Part shown: positions 6,521 through 13,446 of the stretch, piece by piece
Layout of the letters: each line of letters opens with the position of its first letter
How positions within the stretch are numbered: the first letter of the stretch is position 1
From: Deltaproteobacteria bacterium
GTDB taxonomy: Bacteria > Desulfobacterota > Desulfobacteria > Desulfobacterales > SG8-13
Assembly: GCA_024639205.1 (NCBI GenBank)
Contig: JAHEIV010000029.1
Location: 1 to 13,446, forward strand
Direction of reading: 5' to 3'
DNA: 13,446 bases
The notes under the pieces: generated by a model
What the model saw: only the letters and a program-made list of their open reading frames with translations
Told to the model about the DNA's origin: nothing
Databases searched by the model: none
Position numbers and translations under genes: made by a program

Positions 6521-6692
6521 AACCCGTCTCCAGAATACGCCCAAGTACCCAAGGCGGCGTTGTCCCGCGAATTGAAATACTCGCGTACTAGTGTGGAGGA
6601 AAGCCGGCCTGCTGCTGAAATCCATCCCCAAAAGGCTTTTTTAGGCCAAGGGCTGTGTTGCGGATCGGCTCAAAATGCTCACATACTAGCGT
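6497..6692 (+). repeat. 98-bp imperfect tandem duplication starting in the hgcB 3' end
   Basis: Copy 1 is 6497-6594 and copy 2 is 6595-6692, directly adjacent and equal in length. The first 22 bases of each are identical and encode the HgcB tail GGKPACC; in copy 2 this tail is followed by TGA and preceded in frame by TAG, so it is not a gene. The remaining 76 bases align without gaps at roughly 57% identity, best at the ends, including a shared TACTAG(T/C)GT. Copy 1 spans the real hgcB stop codon. The sharp contrast between the identical and diverged parts is unexplained. Confidence 0.65.
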
Positions 6693-6769
6693 GTATGCTC
6701 TGCTTTCTCGCCGCCCCGCGCCTTACCCTGAACCTCAATCAATCCTTTTTGAGACGGATTTCCAACAAT

Positions 6770-7597
6770 TCACTGCCAGTAATCGAAGAAGTGATGCACG
6801 GGCCCGTGACCGTGGCCCAACCGGTAGCCGGCACCGGCACGGATCGCGCCGGTTATAAACTGCTTGGCCTTTTTAACGGCGGTCTCCATATCGGCACCTT
6901 TGGCCAGAAATGCCGCGATTGCCGATGAAAGGGTGCACCCGGTGCCGTGATTGTTGCGGGTGTCGATCCGCTCTGCTTTCAGTTTCACCAGTCGATCCGC
7001 TTTCGCCAGATACAACAGGTCCGTACTGTCTATGTCGTTTCCGTGTCCTCCCTTTACCAGTATGGCCCGACTTCCGAAGCGGGCAAGCTCACGGGCACTT
7101 TTTTGCGGATCCAGGTCTTCATTTTCGTCGCGGCCCAAAAAGACGGCTGCTTCCGGCAGGTTCGGCGTGGCGACATCGGCCAGCGGCATCAGGTGCGTTT
7201 TGAGGGCCTCGACGGCATCGTCACGAAGAAGCCTGTCCCCGCTTTGGGCAACCATCACCGGGTCGAGCACGATGTTACGGGCGCCATGTTTGACCAGTTC
7301 ATCCGCCACGGTTTCGATTAGTTCGGCCGAATATAGCATGCCGATCTTCACTGCATCGGCACCGATGTCGGAAAAAACGGCCTCCAGCTGTTCGGCGGCA
7401 AAAGAAGGCGGGACTGCGTGGATGCCGGTAACCCCTTTCGTGTTTTGAGCGGTCAGGGCCGTGATCACCGTCATGCCGTAGCATCCGAGCGCCGAGAAAG
7501 TTTTCAGATCGGCCTGTATCCCGGCCCCTCCGCCGCTGTCCGAACCGGCAATGGTCAGCACCCGGCAATACGTTTGATATTTCTTTGAATTTCTCAT
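6770..7597 (-). CDS. thiD: Bifunctional hydroxymethylpyrimidine / phosphomethylpyrimidine kinase
   Basis: Ribokinase-fold cytoplasmic enzyme of 275 aa that phosphorylates HMP to HMP-P and then HMP-PP, the pyrimidine half of thiamine. Seen: TIAGSDSGGGAGIQADLKT at 15-33 (substrate binding), the MTVITALTAQNT stretch, LDPVMVAQSGDRLL, TPNLPEA, ILVKGGHG, and the anion hole HGTGCTLSSAIAA near 217-229 with the catalytic Cys (C221) typical of ThiD. Length is normal and no residue is missing. GGATAAA just upstream of the ATG is a plausible ribosome site. It is the last gene of the thi operon, 129 bp after thiL, so it may also have a promoter of its own. It converges on hgcB. No fused ThiE or ThiN domain. 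Confidence 0.96.
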   Translation of the reverse strand: MRNSKKYQTYCRVLTIAGSDSGGGAGIQADLKTFSALGCYGMTVITALTAQNTKGVTGIHAVPPSFAAEQLEAVFSDIGADAVKIGMLYSAELIETVADELVKHGARNIVLDPVMVAQSGDRLLRDDAVEALKTHLMPLADVATPNLPEAAVFLGRDENEDLDPQKSARELARFGSRAILVKGGHGNDIDSTDLLYLAKADRLVKLKAERIDTRNNHGTGCTLSSAIAAFLAKGADMETAVKKAKQFITGAIRAGAGYRLGHGHGPVHHFFDYWQ

Positions 7598-7726
7598 TTT
7601 ATCCGGCGATGATCGGTTCCCTCTTTATAGAAAAGATAAGTTGGTGGTGTGCTCAAATCAAGAATGTAAGCCCTGGTTTCAACCTTCTGAAACCGCGCGT
7701 GGCGAACAAAAGGCGGTTTTGGATTC

Positions 7727-8737
7727 TCATTTTCTTTTGAAGTGGTCCCATCCCGCAGGGGTGATGTCGCGCAGCCGGCTATCCGTTTCAACCAGTTCCA
7801 TCCTGCCCGTGTCGGTGATCTCACCGATCGGATAAAGAGGCCGATCAAAGGCCTTCCGGTACTCTTCGGTGATGCGACCGAATTGCTTGCGCTCTACGCT
7901 GCACAGCAGGGTGTAATCTTCACCGCCGGCCAGTGCGAACTCGATGGGATCGAACCCGAATCGGGAGCAGAAAACCTGCAGGTGAGGGGAGATCGGCATC
8001 TGCTTTGCAACCAGCCGCGCGCCGACACCACTGGCCTGCATGATGTGCCCCAGGTCCGAGCTGAGCCCGTCGCTGACATCGATGGCCGCGTGCACGCACC
8101 CCGAAGCAGCCAGCAAGCGTCCTTCCTGCAGGCAGGGTTTCGGCAGCACGTGGGCGTCGAACAGCGCGCGCAATTCCGGCGAATCGATCCCGATGGTGTT
8201 TAAAATCAGGTGCAGGCCGGCCCGGCTGTCACCCAGACAGCCGGTCGAGCAGATGATATCACCCACCTGTGCGCCGCTGCGAAGCAGCAGTTCAGACGGG
8301 TCTGCCATTCCGGTTACCACAACGTTGATAATTAAATCCTGTTTGGAGCCGGTTGTATCTCCGCCCAGTATGTTGACGGTAAACTCGGATGCCAGATGTT
8401 GCATGCCGCGGTACAGATCTTCCAGAAATTCCAGGGGGCAGTCGTCCGGGATGCCGATGCTGACAAAAGCCTCCCGGGCGTTGCCGCCCATGGCGGCGAT
8501 ATCGCTAAAGTTGACTGCCAGTGCTTTGTAGCCGAGATTGAATCCGGAAGTTGCCTGCCGGAGAAAGTGAACCCGTTCGACCAGCAAGTCGGTCGTCACC
8601 AGCAGCAACTGCTCCGCCTTGCCGTGAAATGCGGCGGCATCGTCGCCGATGGCGGTGACCACTCCCTCCGGCCGAATGAGACAGCCGCGGCTGATTTTGT
8701 CGATGAAACCAAACTCTCCGATTTCTTTTAAACTCAT
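7727..8737 (-). CDS. thiL: Thiamine-monophosphate kinase
   Basis: Cytoplasmic kinase of 336 aa that makes thiamine pyrophosphate, the active cofactor, from thiamine phosphate and ATP, the last step of the pathway. It has the PurM-like two-domain layout: AIGDDAAAF at 29-37, AVNFSDIAAMGG at 74-85, GGDTTGS at 125-131, STGCLGDSRAGL, the DVSDGLSSDLGHI box at 220-232, and GGEDYTLL at 271-278. All the Asp residues for metal and phosphate binding are present and the length is usual. Its ATG overlaps the thiE stop codon (ATGA), indicating translational coupling; there is no separate ribosome site. Confidence 0.96.
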   Translation of the reverse strand: MSLKEIGEFGFIDKISRGCLIRPEGVVTAIGDDAAAFHGKAEQLLLVTTDLLVERVHFLRQATSGFNLGYKALAVNFSDIAAMGGNAREAFVSIGIPDDCPLEFLEDLYRGMQHLASEFTVNILGGDTTGSKQDLIINVVVTGMADPSELLLRSGAQVGDIICSTGCLGDSRAGLHLILNTIGIDSPELRALFDAHVLPKPCLQEGRLLAASGCVHAAIDVSDGLSSDLGHIMQASGVGARLVAKQMPISPHLQVFCSRFGFDPIEFALAGGEDYTLLCSVERKQFGRITEEYRKAFDRPLYPIGEITDTGRMELVETDSRLRDITPAGWDHFKRK

Positions 8738-9408
8738 GGCTGCCGCGCTTTCTCGATCACCGATCGCAGGCTGCGGGCGGCCTGTTCGGGATCATCTGCC
8801 GCCACGATGGCCGTCACCACCGCCACCCCTTCGGCACCAATTCGGATGACATCACCGACATTGTCATGATTCAGTCCACCGATGCCTACCAGGGGCAGGT
8901 TCACCGCAGCTCGGATTTGGCGCAGCCCCTCCAGGCCCAGCGGCGGTGCCGTGTCGGTTTTTGTCGGGGTCGCATAGATCGGGCTGACGCCGAGATAGTC
9001 GGCACCGCCTTTTTCCGCCTCGACAGCATCGCGAATTGATTCGGCGGATATGCCGATGAGCATGGTGTCGGCAACGATGGCCCTGGCCAATTCCAGTGGC
9101 ATGTCCGACTGCCCTAAGTGAACGCCGTCGGCTTTCACCGCAAGGGCCACATCGATCCGATCGTTGATGATCAGCGGAGTGTTCAATGCCTGCAGTCGAT
9201 CGCGAATCGCCCGAGCCTGCTCGACAAATTCGCGGGTGGTGCAATCCTTCTCCCTCAACTGCACGCAGGTTGCCCCTCCGTGCACGGCGGCCTCGACGAT
9301 CTCAGCAGTTGAACGCCCTCGGGACAGTCCGCGGTCGGTTACCAGATAGAGCGTGTAGTCGATGTCTCGAAGTCTCATGGTTTGCGTTATCCGGCAGCCG
9401 GCATCCAA
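8734..9408 (-). CDS. thiE: Thiamine-phosphate synthase
   Basis: TIM-barrel enzyme that joins HMP-PP and thiazole phosphate to thiamine phosphate in the cytoplasm. Motifs: LYLVTDR near the N-terminus, CVQLREKD, IINDRIDVALAVKADGVHLG, GVSPIYATPTK and VGIGG with a closing phosphate loop. The ATG at 9408 is 4 nt from the thiM stop and has GGA five bases upstream; an alternative ATG at 9378 (MRLRDIDYTLYLV) begins closer to the family core and would give 214 aa instead of 224. The first ten residues are not conserved as far as I can tell, so the start is open. It lies between thiM and thiL in the operon. Confidence 0.95.
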   Translation of the reverse strand: MDAGCRITQTMRLRDIDYTLYLVTDRGLSRGRSTAEIVEAAVHGGATCVQLREKDCTTREFVEQARAIRDRLQALNTPLIINDRIDVALAVKADGVHLGQSDMPLELARAIVADTMLIGISAESIRDAVEAEKGGADYLGVSPIYATPTKTDTAPPLGLEGLRQIRAAVNLPLVGIGGLNHDNVGDVIRIGAEGVAVVTAIVAADDPEQAARSLRSVIEKARQP

Positions 9409-9412
9409 ATGG

Positions 9413-10219
9413 TTATCCGGTCTCGATTTTGCTGCCCGCTAGCAGCTGCTGTGGAGTGATCGTGTAAAGCGCGTCGAGTAGTTTGACCATGAAACTGCCG
9501 GGCGCATCTGCACCTTCCCCGGCGGTTTCTCCGGCCAGGCCGAAATATGCCAGGGCCGTAGCCGCAGCGCTGACCGGGTTTGGGTCCACAGCCAGAAAAG
9601 CGCCGATTACCGCAGTGGCCGTGCATCCCGTTCCGGTGACATAGCCCATCAAGGGATGGCCGTTGGCCACTCGAATCACCTGATTGCCGTCGGTGACCAA
9701 ATCGATCGGTCCGGTGATTGCCAAGGTGGTGTTCAGCTGCGAGGCGAGCTCTCGTGCCGCACCGGCTGCATCTTCCACCGAATGGATCGAGTCCACGCCT
9801 TTGGTCTTTGTGTCGTCACGCTGCAGCGACAAAACTTCCGAAGCATTGCCCCGGATCACGCTGATGCGGGTTCGGTCAATGAGCGTTTTGGCCGCATCGG
9901 TACGCAGTGCGGTTGCACCGGAGCCTACCGGATCCAGGATTACCGGCTTGTGCAGGGCGGTCGCTTTCGCCCCGGCTTTGAGCATCGATTCCACCCACTG
10001 GTCGGTGAGGGTTCCGATGTTGAGCACCAGCGCCCCGGCAAACGAAACCATTTCTTCCACCTCGTTGGGCGCGTGGGCCATTACCGGCGAGGCGCCCATG
10101 GCCAGCAGCGCGTTGGCGGTGGTGTTCATCACAACGAAATTGGTGATGTTGTGAATCAAGGGTTTTTTCTCTCGAACCGCAGACAGGTTCCGGGCGGCAA
10201 TTTCGCTCAAGTCTACCAT
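9413..10219 (-). CDS. thiM: Hydroxyethylthiazole kinase
   Basis: Ribokinase-like salvage enzyme of 268 aa that phosphorylates the thiazole alcohol (HET) to the substrate of ThiE. Motifs: LIHNITNFVVMNTTANALLA at 21-40, MGASPVMAHAPNEVEEM, LNIGTL, ILDPVGSGAT, VIRGNASEV at 121-129, and the active-site GYVTGTGCTATA with C199. Length is normal. GGAG lies 7 nt before the ATG. It is the first gene after the TPP riboswitch and terminator. As a salvage kinase at the head of the operon, with no thiC, thiG or thiS in view, it suggests that this locus serves mainly uptake and salvage plus final assembly; de novo genes may lie elsewhere. Confidence 0.96.
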   Translation of the reverse strand: MVDLSEIAARNLSAVREKKPLIHNITNFVVMNTTANALLAMGASPVMAHAPNEVEEMVSFAGALVLNIGTLTDQWVESMLKAGAKATALHKPVILDPVGSGATALRTDAAKTLIDRTRISVIRGNASEVLSLQRDDTKTKGVDSIHSVEDAAGAARELASQLNTTLAITGPIDLVTDGNQVIRVANGHPLMGYVTGTGCTATAVIGAFLAVDPNPVSAAATALAYFGLAGETAGEGADAPGSFMVKLLDALYTITPQQLLAGSKIETG

Positions 10220-10328
10220 GTCATTGCTCCATCATTGATGCCGGTTGCCGGAATAAACGGTTTGAACCGATACCGACAGGCATCTCGGTCGGCGTTGCGT
10301 TAAAGGTTGCGGGTTGGGGAGGCGGCAG

Positions 10329-10357
10329 AAAAAAAGCCGTTTCCGCGGGGAAACGGC
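10329..10357 (-). terminator. Rho-independent terminator of the TPP riboswitch
   Basis: Minus strand: GCCGTTTCC (10357-10349), loop CCGC, GGAAACGGC (10344-10336), then seven T. A perfect 9-bp stem with T-run between the aptamer and thiM. Its left arm (CGTTTCCC, 10355-10348) can alternatively pair over 8 bp with GGGAAACG at the aptamer 3' end (10400-10393). Confidence 0.88.
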
Positions 10358-10393
10358 CGAGGTCGGTGAATCGAGAAGATGCTGGCTTGCGTC

Positions 10394-10470
10394 GTTTCCC
10401 TACGCTGGAATTATCCAGTTCAGGTTCGAAGGGTATGTTCTCAGACCGGCCCGGCCACCCCCAACACTGA
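10394..10470 (-). promoter_or_regulatory. TPP (thiamine pyrophosphate) riboswitch, thi box
   Basis: The minus strand shows the conserved order of the thi box: GGGGGTGG, CTGAGA, ACCCTT, GAACCTGA, CTGGATAAT and CCAGCGTAGGGAA. TPP binding should close the aptamer, free the downstream arm and let the terminator at 10357-10329 form, switching off thiM-thiE-thiL-thiD. Without TPP, the aptamer 3' end GGGAAACG can pair with CGTTTCCC of the terminator. The exact outer (P1) boundary is approximate. Confidence 0.95.
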
Positions 10471-10778
10471 TGCGTTTGTTTCTTATCAGAACCAGTAATG
10501 ATTTTCCCCAACCGTGTCAAGCGAAATGGTGTCAATCCATACCGGGTCTTTTCCTGTTGGATGCTGCTTTCCGCGGGTTTGCGGCCTGCGGCACACGCTC
10601 CAGTGCACCCCGGCCGTGAACTCGTGTTCGGCCTTGCTCGGCGAAAAAGAATTTCTGTATTTCGCCTGATGCTATAAATAGAAAGCGCAATTGTGAATGG
10701 CGCACTCACCCGCAAAGTCAAGTTTTGGAGGGCGGGCACTGAACCGCCGCTGCGATGCGGGTTGCGCATCCGGGGTGA
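10471..10778. other. Gene-free stretch between the LUD gene and the TPP riboswitch
   Basis: No convincing gene on either strand. On the minus strand two TTGACA hexamers (10535-10530 and 10520-10515) could serve the thi operon, but neither has a good -10 at normal spacing; the second has only TACTGG at 17 bp. A 6-bp GATGCG/CGCATC hairpin lies near 10755, downstream of the LUD stop, without a T-run. I see no clear terminator. Confidence 0.4.
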
Positions 10779-11432
10779 TTACAAACCGAGATCCTGATTG
10801 ATCAACACGACTCGCACCCTGCCTTTGGGAAAGGACTTTTCGGTGATGGCCCAGGTGTTGCAGATCCGGCTGGGGCTCTTGCACTCTTCGCAATAGGAGG
10901 TTTTCACGCAGGGTGTCTTCATGTCCAGGCGCATGGCATTGATCGGTGCGACGTAGTTCTTGATTCGAAAAATGGCTTCTTTCAGATCTGCCACGATCTT
11001 GTTGCGGCCCACGACGACGATCACATGCTTGGGGCCGAAGGTGATGCCACCAATACGGTTTCCGATCATATCCAGGTTAACCAGCTGGCCCGTTTCGGTT
11101 ACGGCGTTGGAGCTGGTGATAAACAGGTCGACCAGCAACGCCTGCCGCCGCAGTTCCAGCATCTCTTCCTTCGATATCTTCTTGTCGAATGTATCCAGCA
11201 CTTTTACATCACGGCGGTCTTTGAGGGCATGGTACAAACCGCTGGTCGCAACTGTCATCGATCCGCCCCAGGAAATGCTGGCAGGCTGAATGGACGGGAT
11301 GATGGTTTTCAGCACCAGCTCTTTTGCATCTTCTGCGCTTGCGGCGATGTGAACGTCGAAATTGTTGGTCTCGAGTTCTTTTTTGACATCGTTGAGACGC
11401 AGATTCCAGTAGTTTTCGATCGGTTTGTCCAT
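10779..11432 (-). CDS. LUD-domain protein (LutC/YkgG-like)
   Basis: Protein of 217 aa of the LUD (formerly DUF162) family, whose known members LutB and LutC help oxidise lactate; stand-alone members such as this are common in anaerobes and mostly uncharacterised. Seen: SWGGSMTVATSGLYHAL at 54-70, LFITSSNAVTETGQLVNLD at 103-121, GNRIGGITFGPKHVIVVVG, and a C-terminal Cys set (C175, C181, C184, C191 in TPCVKTSYCEECKS...RIC) that could bind a metal or cluster. The frame is open to 11591, but the ATG at 11432 has GGGAG just upstream and starts where the family does; the promoter at 11525-11497 also lies inside the longer frame. No lutA/lutB neighbours, so lactate use is not shown. Confidence 0.88.
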   Translation of the reverse strand: MDKPIENYWNLRLNDVKKELETNNFDVHIAASAEDAKELVLKTIIPSIQPASISWGGSMTVATSGLYHALKDRRDVKVLDTFDKKISKEEMLELRRQALLVDLFITSSNAVTETGQLVNLDMIGNRIGGITFGPKHVIVVVGRNKIVADLKEAIFRIKNYVAPINAMRLDMKTPCVKTSYCEECKSPSRICNTWAITEKSFPKGRVRVVLINQDLGL

Positions 11433-11496
11433 GACACTCCCTTTCGTTGGGCCGCTGAGCACGGCACGGGGGATTGGATCTGATTGCTGGCCGAAG

Positions 11497-11525
11497 ACTA
11501 TAGAAAAACCAACGGTCGGTGTCAA
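11497..11525 (-). promoter_or_regulatory. Strong sigma70 promoter for the LUD gene
   Basis: Minus strand: TTGACA at 11525-11520, exactly 17 bp, TATAGT at 11502-11497. This gives 6/6 and 5/6 consensus matches, about 65 nt upstream of the chosen LUD start codon. It also supports that start over the longer upstream reading frame. Confidence 0.7.
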
Positions 11526-11758
11526 GACAGGATCAGCGGGCGACCGCTGTGGCCGCAAGGGCAGGGCCGTGCAGCGCAATCCTTTTTCCATATTTTCGCT
11601 GCCTGCAACATTCTGCCGTTTCCGGTTATGCGCACGCCATGGGTCCCGATCAACGGGTGATTCCCGGGGGGCACGTCACGATCCGATACCGCTTATCATC
11701 GACCGGCGCTTTTGCCGGTAAATGGACCCGTCGCATCCTCTTGCCGGTCGGGCCGAAC

Positions 11759-11787
11759 TTGGCACCCGGATCTTTTGTACCTATATT
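11759..11787 (+). promoter_or_regulatory. Probable sigma70 promoter for the HD-like/Hsp90 gene
   Basis: TTGGCA at 11759-11764, 17-bp spacer, TATATT at 11782-11787: 5/6 matches in both hexamers at ideal spacing. The -10 ends 58 nt before the ATG at 11846. Confidence 0.55.
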
Positions 11788-11845
11788 CATTGTCGGTACC
11801 CCGGGCACATATCACCGGATCTTGTTTCAGACGACTGGAATCATC

Positions 11846-13446
11846 ATGCCGACCGCAGCAGAAACTTTTCTGTGCGACCGCCTCGACGTTGCACACCAAT
11901 CGAACCTGGCCGCCATCAAGAGTCGCGCACAGGCGTTCACCCGCCCGCCGGCAAACCTGCCAGGGTCCGTCAACTCCGAAGCAACGGCCGGCCAGCAGAT
12001 CATCGGCATCCTGGAGAAGTGGCTACTGGACGAGGAACAAAAACAGGACCTGGCGGCAAACACCGGGGATATCTTTTATCTATATGCAGCAGCATACCTG
12101 CTCGAATCCATCTGGGGAGAACCTTACACGACCCTCTCCAGTGACCGAGAAATAAAGGGTCACGCCGCTGCTCTGCTCGATCGGGTCCAATCCCGCTGGT
12201 CTTTTCTTGGCATCGCCGACAGCCACCAGGCCGGCATCTTGCAGCAGATCTGCAAAGGGGTTTTGCTTGCAGAGACCATGGATGCCGTCATAGCGCCCAC
12301 TGTCGAAGACGGCACCGGGGGACGGATCCACATCCAGTTTCTGGCCGCCTGCCTGCGGTTGGCCGCAGCCTTCAACATCGAAGCGCCGGCTGCAGTCGAA
12401 CGCCTGCGTGGTTTTCTGCCCGAGGGCTCTGCAGAGGAATGCGCTGAACAGAGCCGGCAATTCTCTTTGGTTTCAGCAGGTCCCCACCCCCACATGCAGG
12501 CCACGGTGCTCATTCGGCTGCACTGCCGGAACGCGGAAGTCCACCGGGCGCTCAAGCATTACGAGTCCGGTCTTCAACGGTTGCTGTCGGATATGAACCG
12601 CATGGTCCGGCCGCGATTTCTTTTCACCGCAGTGGTCTTTGAAATCCAGCCGGACGGCTACCGGCCCATCGATTTTAAATTCTGTGTCGACACCTCTGCC
12701 GCCCTGCAGTTGTTCATGGGCAACACACTCTACAAGGATCGGCGGGTATTTCTCCGAGAGCTTGTGCAAAATGCGGTGGACGCCTGCAATCTTCGTAAAA
12801 TGAACCTTCCCGGCTACACACCGGCAATCCAGGTGGTGTTTAACTCGGATATCAGTCGGATTACGGTCACCGACAACGGTATCGGCATGAGTCGACAGTG
12901 GATCGAAAAATACTTTCTCAACATCGGCCTGTCTTTTTACCAGTCGGCGGAAATCGCAAGCATCAACCGCAATCAAAATGTCCAGTTCAGTTTCATCAGC
13001 CGTTTCGGGATCGGATTTCTTTCCAGTTTTCTGGTGGCGGAAGAAGTGACCGTCAAAACGCGCAAGGAGGGCTCGCAGGGTCTGGTGATTTCCATCACGC
13101 GCGTCGATGACTATTTCGACGTCCGGGTGGTGGAAGAATCCATCCCGGTCGGCACCGAGGTAACGGTCCGTCTGAAAAAAAGCCACATCGCTTACTGCAG
13201 GAGCGTGGAATATCTGGGTTATCTGAAAACCAATGTGCGCTTTTTGCCGATGGCGGTGACCTTTGTGGATGAAAATGCAAATAGCAGCATCCTCGGCCAG
13301 GAGCCCATGGATTACAGCGAAGAATCCCTCTGGGGCACGAAATTCATCGCAACGCTCGATTATAAACAGTCCCGGGGGTACCTGCTGCTGCGTGTTCGGG
13401 AAAACCACCAGTATATCTATGACCTGGAAACGGCCGAGGGAGGCAT
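11846..13446 (+). CDS. HD-like domain fused to Hsp90/GHKL ATPase (partial, runs off the window)
   Basis: 533 codons are visible and the frame is still open at the end. Residues about 290-480 are a clear Hsp90-type Bergerat ATPase: RELVQNAVDA (N-box E305, N309, D312), DNGIGM at 343-348, and RFGIGFLSSFLVAEEVTV from 386. In HtpG this domain is at the very N-terminus; here about 290 residues precede it. Residues about 70-190 are helical and follow the order I know from HD phosphohydrolase domains fused to Hsp90-like ATPases, but the metal ligands look lost: AAAYLLES (81-88) where relatives have a YLHD type motif, CKGV where relatives have a GH, and RLAAAFN (171-177) instead of RLADALD. GGA six bases upstream supports the ATG. 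Not a standard HtpG chaperone; the role is unknown, and a regulatory or defence role is only a guess. Confidence 0.82.
   Translation, partial: MPTAAETFLCDRLDVAHQSNLAAIKSRAQAFTRPPANLPGSVNSEATAGQQIIGILEKWLLDEEQKQDLAANTGDIFYLYAAAYLLESIWGEPYTTLSSDREIKGHAAALLDRVQSRWSFLGIADSHQAGILQQICKGVLLAETMDAVIAPTVEDGTGGRIHIQFLAACLRLAAAFNIEAPAAVERLRGFLPEGSAEECAEQSRQFSLVSAGPHPHMQATVLIRLHCRNAEVHRALKHYESGLQRLLSDMNRMVRPRFLFTAVVFEIQPDGYRPIDFKFCVDTSAALQLFMGNTLYKDRRVFLRELVQNAVDACNLRKMNLPGYTPAIQVVFNSDISRITVTDNGIGMSRQWIEKYFLNIGLSFYQSAEIASINRNQNVQFSFISRFGIGFLSSFLVAEEVTVKTRKEGSQGLVISITRVDDYFDVRVVEESIPVGTEVTVRLKKSHIAYCRSVEYLGYLKTNVRFLPMAVTFVDENANSSILGQEPMDYSEESLWGTKFIATLDYKQSRGYLLLRVRENHQYIYDLETAEGG

Larger units (their letters stand above)
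11433..11845. other. Divergent intergenic region between the LUD gene and the HD-like/Hsp90 gene
   Basis: No supported gene in 413 bp. It contains one outward promoter on each strand (listed separately) and a small CCGGC/GCCGG hairpin near 11703-11718 without a T-run. The middle part, about 11530-11700, shows nothing I can name. Confidence 0.5.

Noticed and set aside
6595..6618. Second hgcB gene or pseudogene
   Set aside because: Only the last seven codons are present, with an in-frame TAG just upstream; it is a duplicated tail, not a gene.
7598..7726. Small gene between thiL and thiD
   Set aside because: The only open frame is antisense-like and mostly overlaps thiL; there is no ribosome site or recognisable sequence. 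Short GGTTTC/GAAACC hairpins occur but without a T-run.
10221..10769. 182-codon open frame on the minus strand
   Set aside because: It runs straight through the TPP riboswitch and its terminator; the translation is low in recognisable structure.
11433..11591. N-terminal extension of the LUD protein
   Set aside because: The ATG at 11432 has a good ribosome site and a consensus promoter lies inside the extended frame.
11760..11780. Sigma54 promoter suggested by TTGGCACC
   Set aside because: The required GC element of the -12 region (TTGC type) is absent at the right spacing; a sigma70 reading fits better.
12473..13408. Long open frame (311 codons) on the minus strand
   Set aside because: It lies opposite the Hsp90-like gene, whose frame carries intact N-box, DNGIGM and GFG motifs; the antisense translation shows no recognisable domain.

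Overview
The window looks like chromosomal DNA (GC-rich, densely coded) from an anaerobic bacterium, most likely a member of the Desulfobacterota (deltaproteobacterial sulfate-reducer type). This is inferred from an hgcAB mercury-methylation pair, an AroQ-type PheA next to a KDO8P-like DAHP synthase, and a LUD-domain protein. No rRNA or tRNA is present to fix the taxonomy. I see no insertion sequence, phage gene or CRISPR array.

Layout. (1) 54-2123, plus strand: a rhomboid protease with an N-terminal zinc ribbon, then a protein with an HsdR-N-like PD-(D/E)XK fold whose nuclease residues appear lost. (2) 2250-4430, minus strand: an aromatic amino-acid operon, aroF (DAHP synthase) then pheA (chorismate mutase/prephenate dehydratase). 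It is preceded by a sigma70-like promoter, a 27-codon leader peptide with five Phe codons, and two tandem terminator hairpins whose arms can re-pair into antiterminators: a phenylalanine attenuator. (3) 4477-6520, plus strand: an ArsR-family regulator with a palindrome on its promoter, then hgcA and hgcB, which together make methylmercury. HgcA has an unusual Cys-rich N-terminal extension. A 98-bp imperfect tandem duplication starts inside the hgcB 3' end. (4) 6770-10470, minus strand: a TPP riboswitch with a terminator, then thiM-thiE-thiL-thiD, covering the kinase and condensation steps of thiamine salvage and synthesis. (5) 10779-11432, minus strand: a LUD-domain protein with a strong promoter. 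(6) 11846 to the window end, plus strand: a partial gene joining a helical domain that resembles a degenerate HD phosphohydrolase to an Hsp90/GHKL ATPase.

How they work together. The aroF-pheA operon commits carbon to phenylalanine and seems to be tuned mainly by Phe-tRNA supply through the leader; DAHP synthase lacks a visible allosteric domain. The thi operon should be shut off by TPP. HgcA and HgcB act as a pair: HgcA is the corrinoid methyl carrier at the membrane and HgcB the ferredoxin that reduces the corrinoid and may hand over Hg(II). The ArsR gene just upstream is the obvious candidate regulator. The aroF leader and arsR promoters diverge from one short intergenic region.

The features most worth follow-up are the multi-arm Phe attenuator, the HgcA extension with its ArsR regulator, the hgcB-tail duplication, and the HD-like/Hsp90 fusion.
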